Origin: Oxalicibacterium flavum
GTDB taxonomy: Bacteria > Pseudomonadota > Gammaproteobacteria > Burkholderiales > Burkholderiaceae_D
Assembly (NCBI RefSeq): GCF_014635065.1
Contig: NZ_BMCG01000002.1
Location: 310,001 to 374,000 of the forward strand
DNA: 64,000 bases
Direction of reading: 5' to 3'
A model generated the notes under the pieces. That model was not told the DNA's origin and ran no database searches. It worked only from the letters and a program-made list of their open reading frames with translations. Made by a program: the position numbers and the translations under genes. Shown in pieces: positions 43,832 through 54,826 of the stretch. Within the stretch, counting starts at the first letter, position 1; each line of letters begins with the position of its first letter.

Positions 43832-46339
43832 ATGACTTGTCGTACCCTACCCAACCGCCATACGCCGCATGTGCCTGCCAGCCGTCCCACTGCTTCCGTA
43901 TTCGCCCTGAAACCGCTGGCATTGGCCATTCACCTGATGGCGTTCGGCAGTCTGCTGGCCGCCGCAGGCTGGAGTGCAGATGCACAGGCGCAAATCGCCG
44001 CCCCGCCATCGGCAAACACCGCCCAGGCCCGCCACTATGACATTCCGGCCGGTGCGTTGAGCACGGTCCTGACCCGCTTTTCGTCGGAAACCGGCATCCA
44101 CCTGATCGGCGCCAGCAGCCAGGCGCAGGGCAAGAACAGCCCCGGCCTGCATGGACAACACAGCGTGGAAAGCGGATTCGCCGCCCTGCTTGCCGGCACC
44201 GGACTGGAAGCATTCCGCCAGGCCGACGGCAGCTATGGCATTCGTCCCCAGGGCGATGCACAGGTGTCGGCACAACCTGCCGGTGAAGCATTGCCCGCCG
44301 TGACGGTGACCGGCAACTGGCTGAACAATCCCAACGAACGACGTGTGCTCGAACATCCGGGTGCGCGTTCGATTCTGGAACGTGAGCGCATCCACGAGAG
44401 CGGCGCTGCCAGCGTGCGCGAAGCGTTGCGGCAAGTTGCCGGCGTGCAGGCCCAGGAAAACAACGGCACCAGCGACAGCGACGTCGCACTCAACGTCGGC
44501 GTGCGCGGCCTGACGGCGCGCATGTCGCCGCGTTCGCTGATCATGCTCGACGGCGTTCCGGTGTCGTTCGCGCCCTACGGCCAGCCGCAGCTGTCGCTGG
44601 CGCCGGTCTCGCTCGGCAACATGGAATCGATCGACGTGGTCCGCGGCGCGGGTTCGGTGCGCTACGGCCCGCAGAACGTAGGCGGCATCATCAACTTCGT
44701 CACGCGCGCGATTCCGCAGGATTTTGCCGGCAGCGTCAGCCTCGATACGGAAATCTACGGCCATACCGATCACATCAAGTACAGCCCCAACCTGTTCCTC
44801 GGCGGCACCAACGACAAGGGCCTGGGCGGTGCGATCCTGTACTCGGGCACGCACGGCAAGGGTTACCGCGCCGCCAACAGCACGACCGACATCGACGACA
44901 TCATCCTCAAGGGTAGCTACCGCTTCTCGCCGCAAAGCGATCTGGCCGTCTCGCTGCACCACTTCGACGGCAAGGGCCGCATGCCGGGCGGCCTGACCAC
45001 GGCCGAATACGCCAACGATCCGTTCCAGTCCACGCGCCCCTACGACCAGTTCATGGGCGACCGTACCGATGCCTCGGCCAAGTACACCTATCACGACGGC
45101 ATCAACAATTTCGAGGTGCTGGCCTATTACGTCGATTCCTTCCGTGGCAGCTATGTCGAGCAGGAAGGTGCGGATGCCAACGCCGGACGCCGCCGCCTGA
45201 CTTCGGCGCCGCGCAACTACCACTACTTCGGCATCGAGCCGCGCTATTCGCGCCTGTTCGAGACCGGCTCCGTGATTCAGGAAATCAGCATCGGCTACCG
45301 TTACCTGAAGGAATCCAGCGCCGAGGTCGCGGCGCGCACCGCCTACTACGATCCGGCCGGCGGCAACGCCTTCGACCTCGCCATGCTGCCCTACCAGACC
45401 AGCAAGGGCGGCACCACCGCCCACGCGTTCTACATCGACGACCGCATCGACTTCGGCAAGTGGACCATCACGCCCGGCGTGCGCTTCGAACGCATCAGCA
45501 CCTACAACGACGTCGCCACCATCAACACCGCCGGTGCAGTGACCGACTTCATCCAGCCGAGCATCGATGCGCGCGAAACGCTGCCGACGATCTCCGTGCA
45601 GTACCGCGCCAACGAGGCATGGTCGCTGTTCGCCAATGCCGGCAAATCCTTCGGCCCGCAGCAATACAACCAACTGACCTCGACCACCAACGGCCTGCAC
45701 CCGGAATCGGCCAAGACCTACGAGATCGGCACCCACTTCAACAACCAGTCATTGCAGGGCGAACTGACGCTGTTCCACATCGACTTCGACAAGGAACTGC
45801 AGCTTGAGCGCACCATCACCGGCGAAGGCCAGTGGACCGACCTTGGCGCGACGCTGCACCGCGGGCTGGAATCGGCGGTGCGCTACGATCTGGGCGACTG
45901 GGACAAGGCGCTGCGCGGCCTGTCGCTGTACGCGACCTACACCTATACGCAGGCCATCTCGCGCGCCGGCAACTTCGAAGGACGCGACCTGCCGCTCTAT
46001 TCGCGCCACGTGGCGCAGTTCGGCACGCGCTACGAGATCGACCGCTGGACCTTCAACGCCGACGTGCACATGCAGTCCAAGCAGCGTTCGCCGGGTTCAG
46101 GCGCAACCTACGTCACGCAGGAGAATGCGGCAGGCCGCCTGGGCGACATTCCCGGCTACGCCACGCTTGGCCTGCGTGCCGGCTACGACTTCGGCAAGCA
46201 GATGGACAACCTGAAGCTGTCGGTCGGCGTCAAGAACGTATTCGACCGCCGCTACTTCACGCGCTCGACCGACAACAACGGCGGCAAGTTCGTCGGCATG
46301 CCGCGCACGATCTATCTGCAGGCATCGGTCGGATTCTGA
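43832..46339 (+). CDS. fecA: FecA-like TonB-dependent receptor with STN domain
   Basis: Outer-membrane receptor of 835 residues. The signal peptide ends near ADAQAQ (about 52). The STN domain spans about 70-120 (YDIPAGALSTVLTRFSSETG). The TonB box is near LPAVTVTGNW. The plug closely follows FecA: NVGVRGLTARMSPRSLIMLD, APYGQPQLSLAPVSLGNMES and VRYGPQNVGGIINFVTRAIP (about 210-295). The barrel ends in IYLQASVGF. FecA imports ferric dicitrate in E. coli. The plug match makes citrate the best guess, but the barrel loops were not compared. ATG 43832 follows GGAGG. Confidence 0.92.
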   Translation: MTCRTLPNRHTPHVPASRPTASVFALKPLALAIHLMAFGSLLAAAGWSADAQAQIAAPPSANTAQARHYDIPAGALSTVLTRFSSETGIHLIGASSQAQGKNSPGLHGQHSVESGFAALLAGTGLEAFRQADGSYGIRPQGDAQVSAQPAGEALPAVTVTGNWLNNPNERRVLEHPGARSILERERIHESGAASVREALRQVAGVQAQENNGTSDSDVALNVGVRGLTARMSPRSLIMLDGVPVSFAPYGQPQLSLAPVSLGNMESIDVVRGAGSVRYGPQNVGGIINFVTRAIPQDFAGSVSLDTEIYGHTDHIKYSPNLFLGGTNDKGLGGAILYSGTHGKGYRAANSTTDIDDIILKGSYRFSPQSDLAVSLHHFDGKGRMPGGLTTAEYANDPFQSTRPYDQFMGDRTDASAKYTYHDGINNFEVLAYYVDSFRGSYVEQEGADANAGRRRLTSAPRNYHYFGIEPRYSRLFETGSVIQEISIGYRYLKESSAEVAARTAYYDPAGGNAFDLAMLPYQTSKGGTTAHAFYIDDRIDFGKWTITPGVRFERISTYNDVATINTAGAVTDFIQPSIDARETLPTISVQYRANEAWSLFANAGKSFGPQQYNQLTSTTNGLHPESAKTYEIGTHFNNQSLQGELTLFHIDFDKELQLERTITGEGQWTDLGATLHRGLESAVRYDLGDWDKALRGLSLYATYTYTQAISRAGNFEGRDLPLYSRHVAQFGTRYEIDRWTFNADVHMQSKQRSPGSGATYVTQENAAGRLGDIPGYATLGLRAGYDFGKQMDNLKLSVGVKNVFDRRYFTRSTDNNGGKFVGMPRTIYLQASVGF

Positions 46340-46361
46340 TCGGAACGGTTACCGCTCCATG

Positions 46362-46398
46362 CAAACATGCCGCCTTGAAGGCGGCATGTTTGTTTTAT
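46362..46398 (+). terminator. Rho-independent terminator after fecA
   Basis: The arms CAAACATGCCGCC and GGCGGCATGTTTG surround a short TTGAA loop and are followed by TTTTAT. It starts 22 bases after the stop. Confidence 0.9.
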
Positions 46399-46425
46399 GC
46401 GTGAGCGAAGATACGACTATGCAGC

Positions 46426-47586
46426 TCAGCGTTCCGACAACCGCTGCAGACGTCGCGCCGCTTCGTGCAAGGTATCTTCGCGCTTGGCAAAGCAAAAACG
46501 CACGACCTTTTCGTCGAAGCCATCATGATAAAAAGCCGATAGCGGAATGCATGCCACACCGATCTCGCGCGTCAGCCATTCGGAAAATTCCAGTGACGAC
46601 ATCTCGCCCAGCACTGGCAAATGGGCAAAGCTGGCAGAGACAAAGTAACTCCCTTCGGATGGCAACCAGCGCAGGCCGCAGTTGGCTACAGCATTCACGA
46701 ACAGATCGCGCTTCTGCTGATAAAAGGCTGCTAGTTGCAGATGCGCGCCGCACGGCAGATACTGCGCCAGCGCATGTTGCGAAGGCGCATGCGTGCAGAA
46801 CACGATGAACTGGTGCGCCTTCTGGAATTCCGCCATCAGCGCGCGCGGCGCGAGGCAATAGGCAATCTTCCAGCCCGTGATGTGGAACGCCTTGCCGAAC
46901 GACGACACCACATAGGACCGCTCGGCCAGTTCCGGATAACGCGCCACGCTTTCATGGCGCTTGCCGTCGAACACCATGTGCTCATAGACCTCGTCGCTGA
47001 TAACGACGACATTGGTATCCCTGAGCACCTCCGCCAGCATCTGCATGTCTTCGGCAGTCCACAGCCGTGCGGTCGGATTGTGCGGTGAATTGATGAGGAT
47101 GGCACGCGTGCGTGGCGACAGCGCAGCCAGCACCGCATCCCAATCGGGCCGATAGTCGGGCGCGCGCAGGCGGATGGGTACAGGCTTGCCACCATTCAGC
47201 AGGATAGCCGGCTCGTAACTGTCGAATGCCGGCTCGAACAGAATGACTTCATCACCCGGCCGTACCAGCGCACTGATAGCCGCATGGATGGCTTGCGTCG
47301 CACCGGCCGTGATCGTGATCTCCGTTCCCGGATCGTAGGTACGTCCGTAGAGCGCCTGTATCTGCTGCGCCACCGCCTCGCGCAAGGCCGGCACACCGGC
47401 CATCGGCGCGTACTGGTTGTGTCCGCTCTGCAGCGCCTCCTGCATGAGCCGCAACAGCTCCGGATCGCAATCGAAATCCGGAAAACCCTGCCCCAGATTG
47501 ACGGCATTGGCCTGCTGGGCCAGTACCGTCATATGGGTGAAGATGGTGGTACCGGCATGCGGCAGTTTGGAATCGAACTGGATCAT
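46426..47586 (-). CDS. PLP-dependent aminotransferase, YbdL/methionine aminotransferase type
   Basis: Class I aminotransferase of 386 residues. NLGQGFPDFDCDP and QYAPMAGVPALREAVA lie near the N-terminus, INSPHNPT at about 165, and the PLP lysine in SSFGKAFHITGWK at about 232. These match E. coli YbdL, which prefers methionine, and kynurenine aminotransferases. Which amino acid is used here is not known. It converges on fecA, whose terminator separates them, and is transcribed in the same direction as guaA upstream. Confidence 0.9.
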   Translation of the reverse strand: MIQFDSKLPHAGTTIFTHMTVLAQQANAVNLGQGFPDFDCDPELLRLMQEALQSGHNQYAPMAGVPALREAVAQQIQALYGRTYDPGTEITITAGATQAIHAAISALVRPGDEVILFEPAFDSYEPAILLNGGKPVPIRLRAPDYRPDWDAVLAALSPRTRAILINSPHNPTARLWTAEDMQMLAEVLRDTNVVVISDEVYEHMVFDGKRHESVARYPELAERSYVVSSFGKAFHITGWKIAYCLAPRALMAEFQKAHQFIVFCTHAPSQHALAQYLPCGAHLQLAAFYQQKRDLFVNAVANCGLRWLPSEGSYFVSASFAHLPVLGEMSSLEFSEWLTREIGVACIPLSAFYHDGFDEKVVRFCFAKREDTLHEAARRLQRLSER

Positions 47587-47695
47587 GGAGAAAACGAGCC
47601 GTAAATGGAATCAACATGATAACAATGCTGAATATCCAGTATGAACAAGCTGTGGAAGAAGTCCATTGAAGCTCAAGCGATCATTTAAACAAAAT

Positions 47696-47720
47696 GGGGA
47701 GGCGTATGCACGCACTCCCC
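47696..47720 (-). terminator. Probable terminator after guaA
   Basis: GGGGAG and CTCCCC pair, with CGT/ACG inside the loop. On the minus strand the stem is followed by ATTTTGTTT. It lies 33 bases downstream of the guaA stop. Confidence 0.7.
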
Positions 47721-47753
47721 ATTCCAATACTCTTCAGCTCGACGAATAGTCGA

Positions 47754-49370
47754 TCATTCCCACTCAATCGTTGCCGGCGGTTTTCCCGAAATGTCATACA
47801 CCACGCGATTGATCCCGCGCACTTCATTGATGATGCGGTTCGAGACCTTGCCCAGCAGCTCGTGCGGCAGGTGTGCCCAATGCGCCGTCATGAAGTCCAG
47901 CGTCTGCACTGCGCGCAAGGCGACCACGTATTCGTAGGTACGGCCGTCGCCCATCACGCCGACGGATTTGACCGGCAGGAAGACCGCGAAGGCCTGGCTG
48001 GTGGCGTCGTACCAGTTCTTGTGGAAGGCGCCGTGGCCTTCGCCTGCAGCCAGTTCGGTGGCGAGCGGGATCGGGGTATTGCGCAGTTCCTCGATGAAGA
48101 TGGCGTCGGCGCGGCGCAGCAGGTCGGCGTATTCCTTCTTGACCTCGCCGAGGATGCGCACGCCCAGGCCCGGACCGGGGAATGGGTGGCGATAGACCAT
48201 CTCGTGCGGCAGGCCGAGCGCGACGCCCAGCTTGCGCACTTCGTCCTTGAAGAGTTCGCGCAGCGGTTCGAGCAACTTGAGGTTGAGCGTCTCCGGCAGG
48301 CCACCGACGTTGTGGTGGCTCTTGATGGTGTGCCCCTTCTTGCCCTTGCCAGCGCTTTCGATCACGTCCGGATAGATGGTGCCCTGCGCCAGCCATTTGG
48401 CGTCCTTGAGCTTGCCGGCTTCGGTCTGGAAAACTTCGACGAACTCGGCGCCGATGATCTTGCGCTTGGCTTCGGGATCGGTCACACCGGCCAGCTTGCC
48501 CATGAACTGCGCGGTCGCGTCAACGTGAATGACCTTGACGCCGAGGTTCTTGCCGAACATGTCCATGACCATCTTGCCTTCGTCCAGGCGCAGCAGGCCG
48601 TGGTCAACGAATACGCAGGTCAGCTGATCGCCGATGGCGCGATGGATCAGCGCGGCCGCCACGCTGCTGTCAACACCGCCGGACAGGCCGAGGATGACGT
48701 GGTCGTTGCCGACCTGGGCACGGATTTTCTCGACGGCCTCGCTGATGTAGTCGGGCATGTTCCATTCCGACTTGCAGCCGCAGATTTCGTGCACAAAGCG
48801 GCCGAGGATGGCTTCGCCCTGCAGCGTGTGCGTGACTTCCGGGTGGAATTGGAAGGCGTAGAAGCGGCGCTCCTCGTCGGCCATGCCGGCGATCGGGCAG
48901 TTCGGCGTCGATGCCATCAGCTTGAAGCCGGGCGGCATGTCATTGACCTTGTCGCCGTGGCTCATCCAGACCTTGAGCATGCCGTAGCCTTCGGGCGTGG
49001 TGAAGTCGCTGATTTCGTTGAGCAGGCGCGTATGTCCATGCGCGCGCACCTCGGCGTAGCCGAACTCGCGCACCAGGCCGTTCTCGACCTTGCCGCCGAG
49101 CTGTTCGGCCATCGCCTGCATGCCGTAGCAGATGCCCAGCACCGGCACGCCGAGTTCGAACACGGCCTGCGGGACACGCGGCGTATCGCCCTCGATCACG
49201 GAATTGGGGCCGCCCGACAGGATCACGCCGGCGGCGCCGTATTCGCGCACGAAGTCGTCGCTGACGTCATAGGGAAACACTTCGGAAAACACGCCTGCGT
49301 CGCGCACGCGGCGTGCGATCAATTGCGTAACTTGCGAACCGAAATCGAGGATGAGAATCTTGGAGTGCAT
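47754..49370 (-). CDS. guaA: GMP synthase (glutamine-hydrolysing)
   Basis: Converts XMP to GMP using ATP and glutamine, the last step of guanine nucleotide synthesis. It has 538 residues, the normal length. The class I amidotransferase domain covers about 1-195 (GICYGMQAM with the catalytic Cys, [10 protein letters not shown]). The ATP pyrophosphatase domain follows with the PP-loop [11 protein letters not shown] at about 235. The C-terminal dimerisation domain ends in [17 protein letters not shown] 49370 begins the canonical [13 protein letters not shown]; a longer frame to 49412 is not used. It lies downstream of guaB and a small GAF gene on the same strand. Confidence 0.97.
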   Translation of the reverse strand: MHSKILILDFGSQVTQLIARRVRDAGVFSEVFPYDVSDDFVREYGAAGVILSGGPNSVIEGDTPRVPQAVFELGVPVLGICYGMQAMAEQLGGKVENGLVREFGYAEVRAHGHTRLLNEISDFTTPEGYGMLKVWMSHGDKVNDMPPGFKLMASTPNCPIAGMADEERRFYAFQFHPEVTHTLQGEAILGRFVHEICGCKSEWNMPDYISEAVEKIRAQVGNDHVILGLSGGVDSSVAAALIHRAIGDQLTCVFVDHGLLRLDEGKMVMDMFGKNLGVKVIHVDATAQFMGKLAGVTDPEAKRKIIGAEFVEVFQTEAGKLKDAKWLAQGTIYPDVIESAGKGKKGHTIKSHHNVGGLPETLNLKLLEPLRELFKDEVRKLGVALGLPHEMVYRHPFPGPGLGVRILGEVKKEYADLLRRADAIFIEELRNTPIPLATELAAGEGHGAFHKNWYDATSQAFAVFLPVKSVGVMGDGRTYEYVVALRAVQTLDFMTAHWAHLPHELLGKVSNRIINEVRGINRVVYDISGKPPATIEWE

Positions 49371-49418
49371 GGGATGAGTCGCTTGGCAGGTGGCTATAAG
49401 GGTCAGTGACAATAAGGT

Positions 49419-49850
49419 TCAGCGTGCTACAGAGCCAGCACCGCTGGAAGACGAAGAAAGATGCCATTCGCGTTCGGCCAGCGCCAGCAGGTCCGCCAAC
49501 AGCTCGCGGTCGCCCGCCGTGAAGGCGCGCGGACGGTCGTGCAACAGGCCCAGCAGTCCGACGACGGTGCCCGATGCATCGCGCAGCGGTTGCCGCAACT
49601 GGAAGCGTACCTCGATCTGTCCGACCTGCCCCAGCGCCGGCTGGAACGGCGTCTGCTTTTCCGGCAATATCTGCAAGTCGTCCGGCAAGGCAGGCTGCGC
49701 GCAAAAGACATGGGCTGGCGTCTGCTGCCGGCCGTGCTGCGACTCCGGCAGCACCAGTACGCAGGCGGCGACGCCGAACAGATGCTTGCCGATCCGTTCG
49801 ATGCGCTCGAACTGCGTCGCCGTCTGTCCGGACATGTCGCTTGCCTTCAC
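49419..49850 (-). CDS. Small GAF-domain protein between guaB and guaA
   Basis: 143 residues from GTG 49850; ATG 49835 is an alternative. The sequence reads as one compact GAF-like domain: FERIERIGKHLFGVAACVLV (about 14-33), FCAQPALPDDLQILPEKQ in the middle, then RFQLRQPLRDASGTVVGLLG and FTAGDRELLADLLALAEREW near the end. A central portion is shorter than in typical GAF domains. No output domain is present. It is 20 nt after guaB and 48 nt before guaA, so it is probably co-transcribed with them. Binding of a nucleotide is a natural guess but unproven. Confidence 0.75.
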   Translation of the reverse strand: MKASDMSGQTATQFERIERIGKHLFGVAACVLVLPESQHGRQQTPAHVFCAQPALPDDLQILPEKQTPFQPALGQVGQIEVRFQLRQPLRDASGTVVGLLGLLHDRPRAFTAGDRELLADLLALAEREWHLSSSSSGAGSVAR

Positions 49851-49870
49851 CGCGTGCGTGAGGCCTTGCC

Positions 49871-51454
<1,584 letters not shown>

Positions 51455-51498
51455 TCATCGATCCGTGCTTTCGCGGCCTTTTTTCTCAAAGGAATCCC

Positions 51499-51975
51499 AT
51501 GCCAGGAAACACTCTGCGACATCTTTCCCTCGCCGTTCTTCTCTGTGTATCCGGCGGCGCAGCCGTGGCCCAGTATGTCTGGCAGGACGAAAAAGGCGTG
51601 CGCCAGTATTCCGACGTGCCGCCGCCCGCCTCCGTCCCCCAAGAAAGAATATTGAAGTCGCCCGGCACTATGGTCCGTCCGGTGCCGACGGCCGCTCCAC
51701 CGAGCGCAGCCCCCTCTTCGCTAGCCGAACGCGAGGCCGATTTCCAGAAGCGCCGCGCCGAAGCAGCAGAAAAGCAGCAGAAGGATCAGGAACAGGCCCG
51801 GCAGGACGCCGAGCGCAAGAGGAATTGCGAACGCCTTGCCCAGTACGGTCGCGCTCTTGAGTCCGGCGAGCGCATCCGGGGCGTCACGCCCTCCGGCGAG
51901 CGCAATTACCTGAGCGACGAAGAACGCGAGCGCGAGCTGCGTGAAAACAGACGGGCGCGAGAACACTGCATCTGA
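51499..51975 (+). CDS. DUF4124-domain periplasmic protein
   Basis: 158 residues. The signal peptide is about 1-24 (LSLAVLLCVSGGAAVAQ). It is followed directly by the DUF4124 motif YVWQDEKGVRQYSDVPPPAS. The remainder is a highly charged helical coiled coil (about 80-155, rich in Glu, Arg and Gln). The function of this family is unknown. It is common in betaproteobacteria. ATG 51499 follows CAAAGGAA. It is divergent from guaB and ends at a bidirectional terminator. Confidence 0.88.
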   Translation: MPGNTLRHLSLAVLLCVSGGAAVAQYVWQDEKGVRQYSDVPPPASVPQERILKSPGTMVRPVPTAAPPSAAPSSLAEREADFQKRRAEAAEKQQKDQEQARQDAERKRNCERLAQYGRALESGERIRGVTPSGERNYLSDEERERELRENRRAREHCI

Positions 51976-51991
51976 CGACAGACTTGATCGC

Positions 51992-52022
51992 AAAAAGCCG
52001 GATCACTGATCCGGCTTTTTTT
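51992..52022. terminator. Bidirectional Rho-independent terminator
   Basis: The 8-bp arms GCCGGATC and GATCCGGC have a 3-nt loop, with AAAAA before and TTTTTTT after. It lies between the convergent DUF4124 and rnfH genes and overlaps the rnfH 3' end. Confidence 0.9.
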
Positions 52023-52314
52023 GTTCCGCCTTGTTCGCCCGTCGCCGTCGCGATTCCTTGGGATCGGCTATCAGCGGCCGGTAGATCTCGATGCGGTCAT
52101 GCTCGCGCACCACGGTGTCGAGCGGCTTGACCTTGCCGTAAATGCCGACGCGCCAGACCGAAATATCGATCTCCGACGCCTGCGCCACGATGCCGCTGCG
52201 TTCGATGGCCTGCTGGATGGTGGTGCCTGGCTCGACCGTGCAATCCAGCACAAGCTGGCGCTCCGGGCAGACATAGCAGACCTGGACCGCCACGCCGGCA
52301 GGCTGCTCAGCCAT
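52003..52314 (-). CDS. rnfH: RnfH-family ubiquitin-like protein (RatB)
   Basis: 103 residues. A small beta-grasp fold (VQVCYVCPERQLVLDCTVEP, GTTIQQAIERSGIVAQASEI) ends in the family motif HDRIEIYRPLIADPKESRRR. The C-terminal tail is basic and lysine-rich. RnfH/RatB is found next to RatA in many proteobacteria; its role is not well settled. It overlaps the ratA stop by 8 nt, pointing to coupled translation. Confidence 0.92.
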   Translation of the reverse strand: MAEQPAGVAVQVCYVCPERQLVLDCTVEPGTTIQQAIERSGIVAQASEIDISVWRVGIYGKVKPLDTVVREHDRIEIYRPLIADPKESRRRRANKAEQKKPDQ

Positions 52315-52738
52315 AGACCTGATCCGCGCGCTTGCTGAAGGAATCCACGAAACTCGTCGCGATCATGTTGAAGACCGGACCGATGATGGATTCGATGAGG
52401 CGATTGGAGAATTCGTACTGCAGGTCGAAATCGATCTTGCAGGCATCCTCGCGCAAGGGCTTGAAGGTCCAGGTACCGTGCAGATGCTTGAACGGTCCCT
52501 CGAGCAGCGTCATCGTCATCGAGCGCGGACGGTCGTTGGTGTTCTCGGTCGTGAAGCTCTGCCGCACACCGTGGTAATTGATCATGAGCGTGGCGATCAG
52601 ATGATTCTCGCCGCGCTCCTTGACTTCCACGCCACCGCACCAGGGAAGAAACTGGGGATAATCCTCGACCCGGTCAACCAGCTCGAACATCTGTTCGGCG
52701 CTGTACCCGAGCAAGACTGATTTATGCACTACCGCCAT
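52307..52738 (-). CDS. ratA: RatA/COQ10-like START-domain protein
   Basis: 143 residues in one START-like (SRPBCC) domain: SVLLGYSAEQMFELVDRVED, YPQFLPWCGGVEV and a long C-terminal helix (FNMIATSFVDSFSKRADQVY). E. coli RatA blocks 70S ribosome assembly, and the family also includes coenzyme Q-binding COQ10 proteins; sequence alone does not decide. It is divergent from smpB, a frequent neighbour in proteobacteria. Confidence 0.92.
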   Translation of the reverse strand: MAVVHKSVLLGYSAEQMFELVDRVEDYPQFLPWCGGVEVKERGENHLIATLMINYHGVRQSFTTENTNDRPRSMTMTLLEGPFKHLHGTWTFKPLREDACKIDFDLQYEFSNRLIESIIGPVFNMIATSFVDSFSKRADQVYG

Positions 52739-52800
52739 CGAATGGAACCGTTTGATAGAATCGCGAAGTTGCCATTTTACCTGACCCCTCGCAGAAACTC

Positions 52801-53250
52801 ATGAGCATTGTCGATAACAAAAAAGCCTTCCACGATTACTTCATCGAGGAGCGCTTTGAGGCCGGGGTCGTGCTCGAGGGATGGGAAGTCAAGTCGATCC
52901 GGGCCGGACGCGTGCAGCTGAAGGAAGCCTACGTGGTCGTGCGCAAGGGCGAAGTATTCCTGTTCGGCTGCCACATCAGCCCGCTGCCGACCGCTTCCAC
53001 CCACGTCCATCCCGATCCGGTCCGTACCCGCAAGCTGCTGCTCAAGTCGGAAGAAATCAAGAAACTCATTGGCAAGGTTGACCGCGCCGGCTACACCATG
53101 GTGCCGCTGAACCTGCACTACCAGCGCGGCCGCATCAAGTGCGAGATCGGGCTCGCCAAGGGCAAGAAGCAGCACGACAAGCGCGACGCCGAGCGCAAGC
53201 GCGATACGCAGCGCGAGATTCAGGCGGCGATGAAGCAGAATCGACGCTGA
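52801..53250 (+). CDS. smpB: SsrA-binding protein SmpB
   Basis: Partner of tmRNA in rescuing stalled ribosomes. It has 149 residues, usual size. Hallmarks are [39 protein letters not shown] and [22 protein letters not shown] split over the beta-barrel (about 1-130). A basic C-terminal tail ([15 protein letters not shown]) enters the ribosome A site. The ssrA gene itself is not in the window. Confidence 0.97.
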   Translation: MSIVDNKKAFHDYFIEERFEAGVVLEGWEVKSIRAGRVQLKEAYVVVRKGEVFLFGCHISPLPTASTHVHPDPVRTRKLLLKSEEIKKLIGKVDRAGYTMVPLNLHYQRGRIKCEIGLAKGKKQHDKRDAERKRDTQREIQAAMKQNRR

Positions 53251-53270
53251 TTGCACCCACATAAAAAGAA

Positions 53271-53293
53271 ACGGCGCCTTCCACAGGCGCCGT
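53271..53293. terminator. Rho-independent terminator between smpB and qmcA
   Basis: The 9-bp arms ACGGCGCCT and AGGCGCCGT enclose a 5-nt loop. On the minus strand TTTCTTTTTAT follows, so it best serves qmcA. The plus-strand side is less T-rich. Confidence 0.8.
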
Positions 53294-53313
53294 TGTCCTT
53301 TCCGGCGATACGG

Positions 53314-54240
53314 TCAGGTCTTCTTCTGCGACTTGACCACCTGCATCGCCGTCGCAATCAGCCCGCTCATGTCGCCCAGGTTGGCCGGCACGATGATCGA
53401 GTTGTTGGTCCTGGCCAGTTCGGCAAAGGCATCGACGTACTGCTCCGCCACCTTCAGGTTGACCGCATCCTCGCCGCCCGGCTCCTGGATCGCCGCGCCG
53501 GTCTTGCGAATGGCTTCCGCGGTCGCCACGGCAATCGAGAGGATGGCCGAGGCTTCGCCCTGGGCACGGTTGATGGCGGCCTGCTTCTCGCCTTCCGAGC
53601 GGGCGATGGCGGCTTCGCGTTCGCCGTTGGCAATGTTGATCTGTTCCTGCTTGCGGCCTTCCGACGCGGCGATCAGCGCGCGCTTCTCGCGCTCCGCCGT
53701 GATCTGCGACTGCATCGCATGCAGAATTTCACGCGGCGGCGTGAGGTCCTTGATCTCGTAGCGCAGCACCTTGACGCCCCAGTTGGTGGCCGACTCGTCC
53801 ACCGCGCTGACGACGGCATGGTTGATCAGGTCGCGTTCCTCGAACGTCTTGTCGAGTTCCATGCGGCCGATCACCGAACGCAAGGTGGTCTGCGCCAGTT
53901 GCGAGATCGCCGAGATGTAGTTGGACGATCCGTAGGACGCCCGCATCGGATCGGTCACCTGAAAATACAGGATTCCATCGACCTCGAGCTGCGTGTTGTC
54001 CTTGGTGATGCAGACCTGCATCGGCACATCGAGCGGGATCTCCTTCAACGAGTGCTTGTAGGCGATGCGGTCGATGAAGGGCAGCACGATCTTGAGCCCC
54101 GGCCCCAGCGTCGCATGGTATTTCCCCAGCCGCTCGACCACCCACGCGTGCTGCTGCGGCACGACGTTGACGGTCTTGACGACGAAGACGATGGCGACGA
54201 TGAGTAGAAAGATGACTGTGGTGGAAGTGGTACCGAACAT
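53314..54240 (-). CDS. SPFH-domain membrane protein, QmcA/paraslipin type
   Basis: 308 residues. An N-terminal membrane anchor (TVIFLLIVAIVFVVKTVNVV) precedes the SPFH/Band-7 domain at about 25-190 (VVPQQHAWVVERLGKYHATL). A coiled-coil flotillin-like part with repeated Glu-Ala-Ala-Ile motifs follows (about 190-260). Such proteins form large membrane rings linked to protease control and membrane organisation. It follows the nfeD-like gene by 12 nt, the classic stomatin/NfeD operon pair. Confidence 0.93.
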   Translation of the reverse strand: MFGTTSTTVIFLLIVAIVFVVKTVNVVPQQHAWVVERLGKYHATLGPGLKIVLPFIDRIAYKHSLKEIPLDVPMQVCITKDNTQLEVDGILYFQVTDPMRASYGSSNYISAISQLAQTTLRSVIGRMELDKTFEERDLINHAVVSAVDESATNWGVKVLRYEIKDLTPPREILHAMQSQITAEREKRALIAASEGRKQEQINIANGEREAAIARSEGEKQAAINRAQGEASAILSIAVATAEAIRKTGAAIQEPGGEDAVNLKVAEQYVDAFAELARTNNSIIVPANLGDMSGLIATAMQVVKSQKKT

Positions 54241-54252
54241 GAAGGCTCCTGC

Positions 54253-54705
54253 TCAAGATTGGCTTGTATGGGCGTTGGTGACGATCAGGCGGTTGCCGCG
54301 CGCTTCCCGGATCACGAAGGCGCCTTCAACCGGATTGCCGCCCTCCGCCAGCTCCACGTCCCACAGCGCGCCGCGATAACGGGCGCGCGCGGTGGCCGGC
54401 GCGCCCGGCACGACGTGCCAGTTGCCGACTTCCAGCGTCTGGCCGACGTCGAGATTCACATTGGGATCGCGGCTGGCGTCCACCGCATTGGGACGCGCAA
54501 AGCGGCTGCGCCGCAGGCCGAAGGTGGCGAGCGCGGCGGTAACGGCCGCCAGCACGGTCTGCGTCATCGCATCGAACCCGAGCAGCGCCGCCACGCCGCC
54601 GGCGGCCGCGCCGATGGCGATCATCAGCAGGTAGAACGTGCCGGACGCCATTTCCAGGCCAACCAGCACGCATGCCACGATGAACCAGATCATCCAGTCA
54701 CTCAT
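54253..54705 (-). CDS. NfeD-like membrane protein
   Basis: 150 residues. Two or three hydrophobic helices lie at about 5-75 (WMIWFIVACVLVGLEMASGT, ALLGFDAMTQTVLAAVTAAL). A C-terminal OB-fold domain (about 95-145) has VGQTLEVGNWHVVPG and ARARYRGALWDVELAEGG. This is the short NfeD form without a protease domain. It works with the SPFH protein encoded next. Confidence 0.92.
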   Translation of the reverse strand: MSDWMIWFIVACVLVGLEMASGTFYLLMIAIGAAAGGVAALLGFDAMTQTVLAAVTAALATFGLRRSRFARPNAVDASRDPNVNLDVGQTLEVGNWHVVPGAPATARARYRGALWDVELAEGGNPVEGAFVIREARGNRLIVTNAHTSQS

Positions 54706-54826
54706 GCGCGATTTTCTCCCATCATCCTGCTCCGCTCATCCGTTCAAGGATGTTTTCATGCGGACAACACGAGCAGTGTAGGACAAAACGCCAGCCGGCG
54801 GCGCACTAGTTTTGCAGGCGCTCGCT

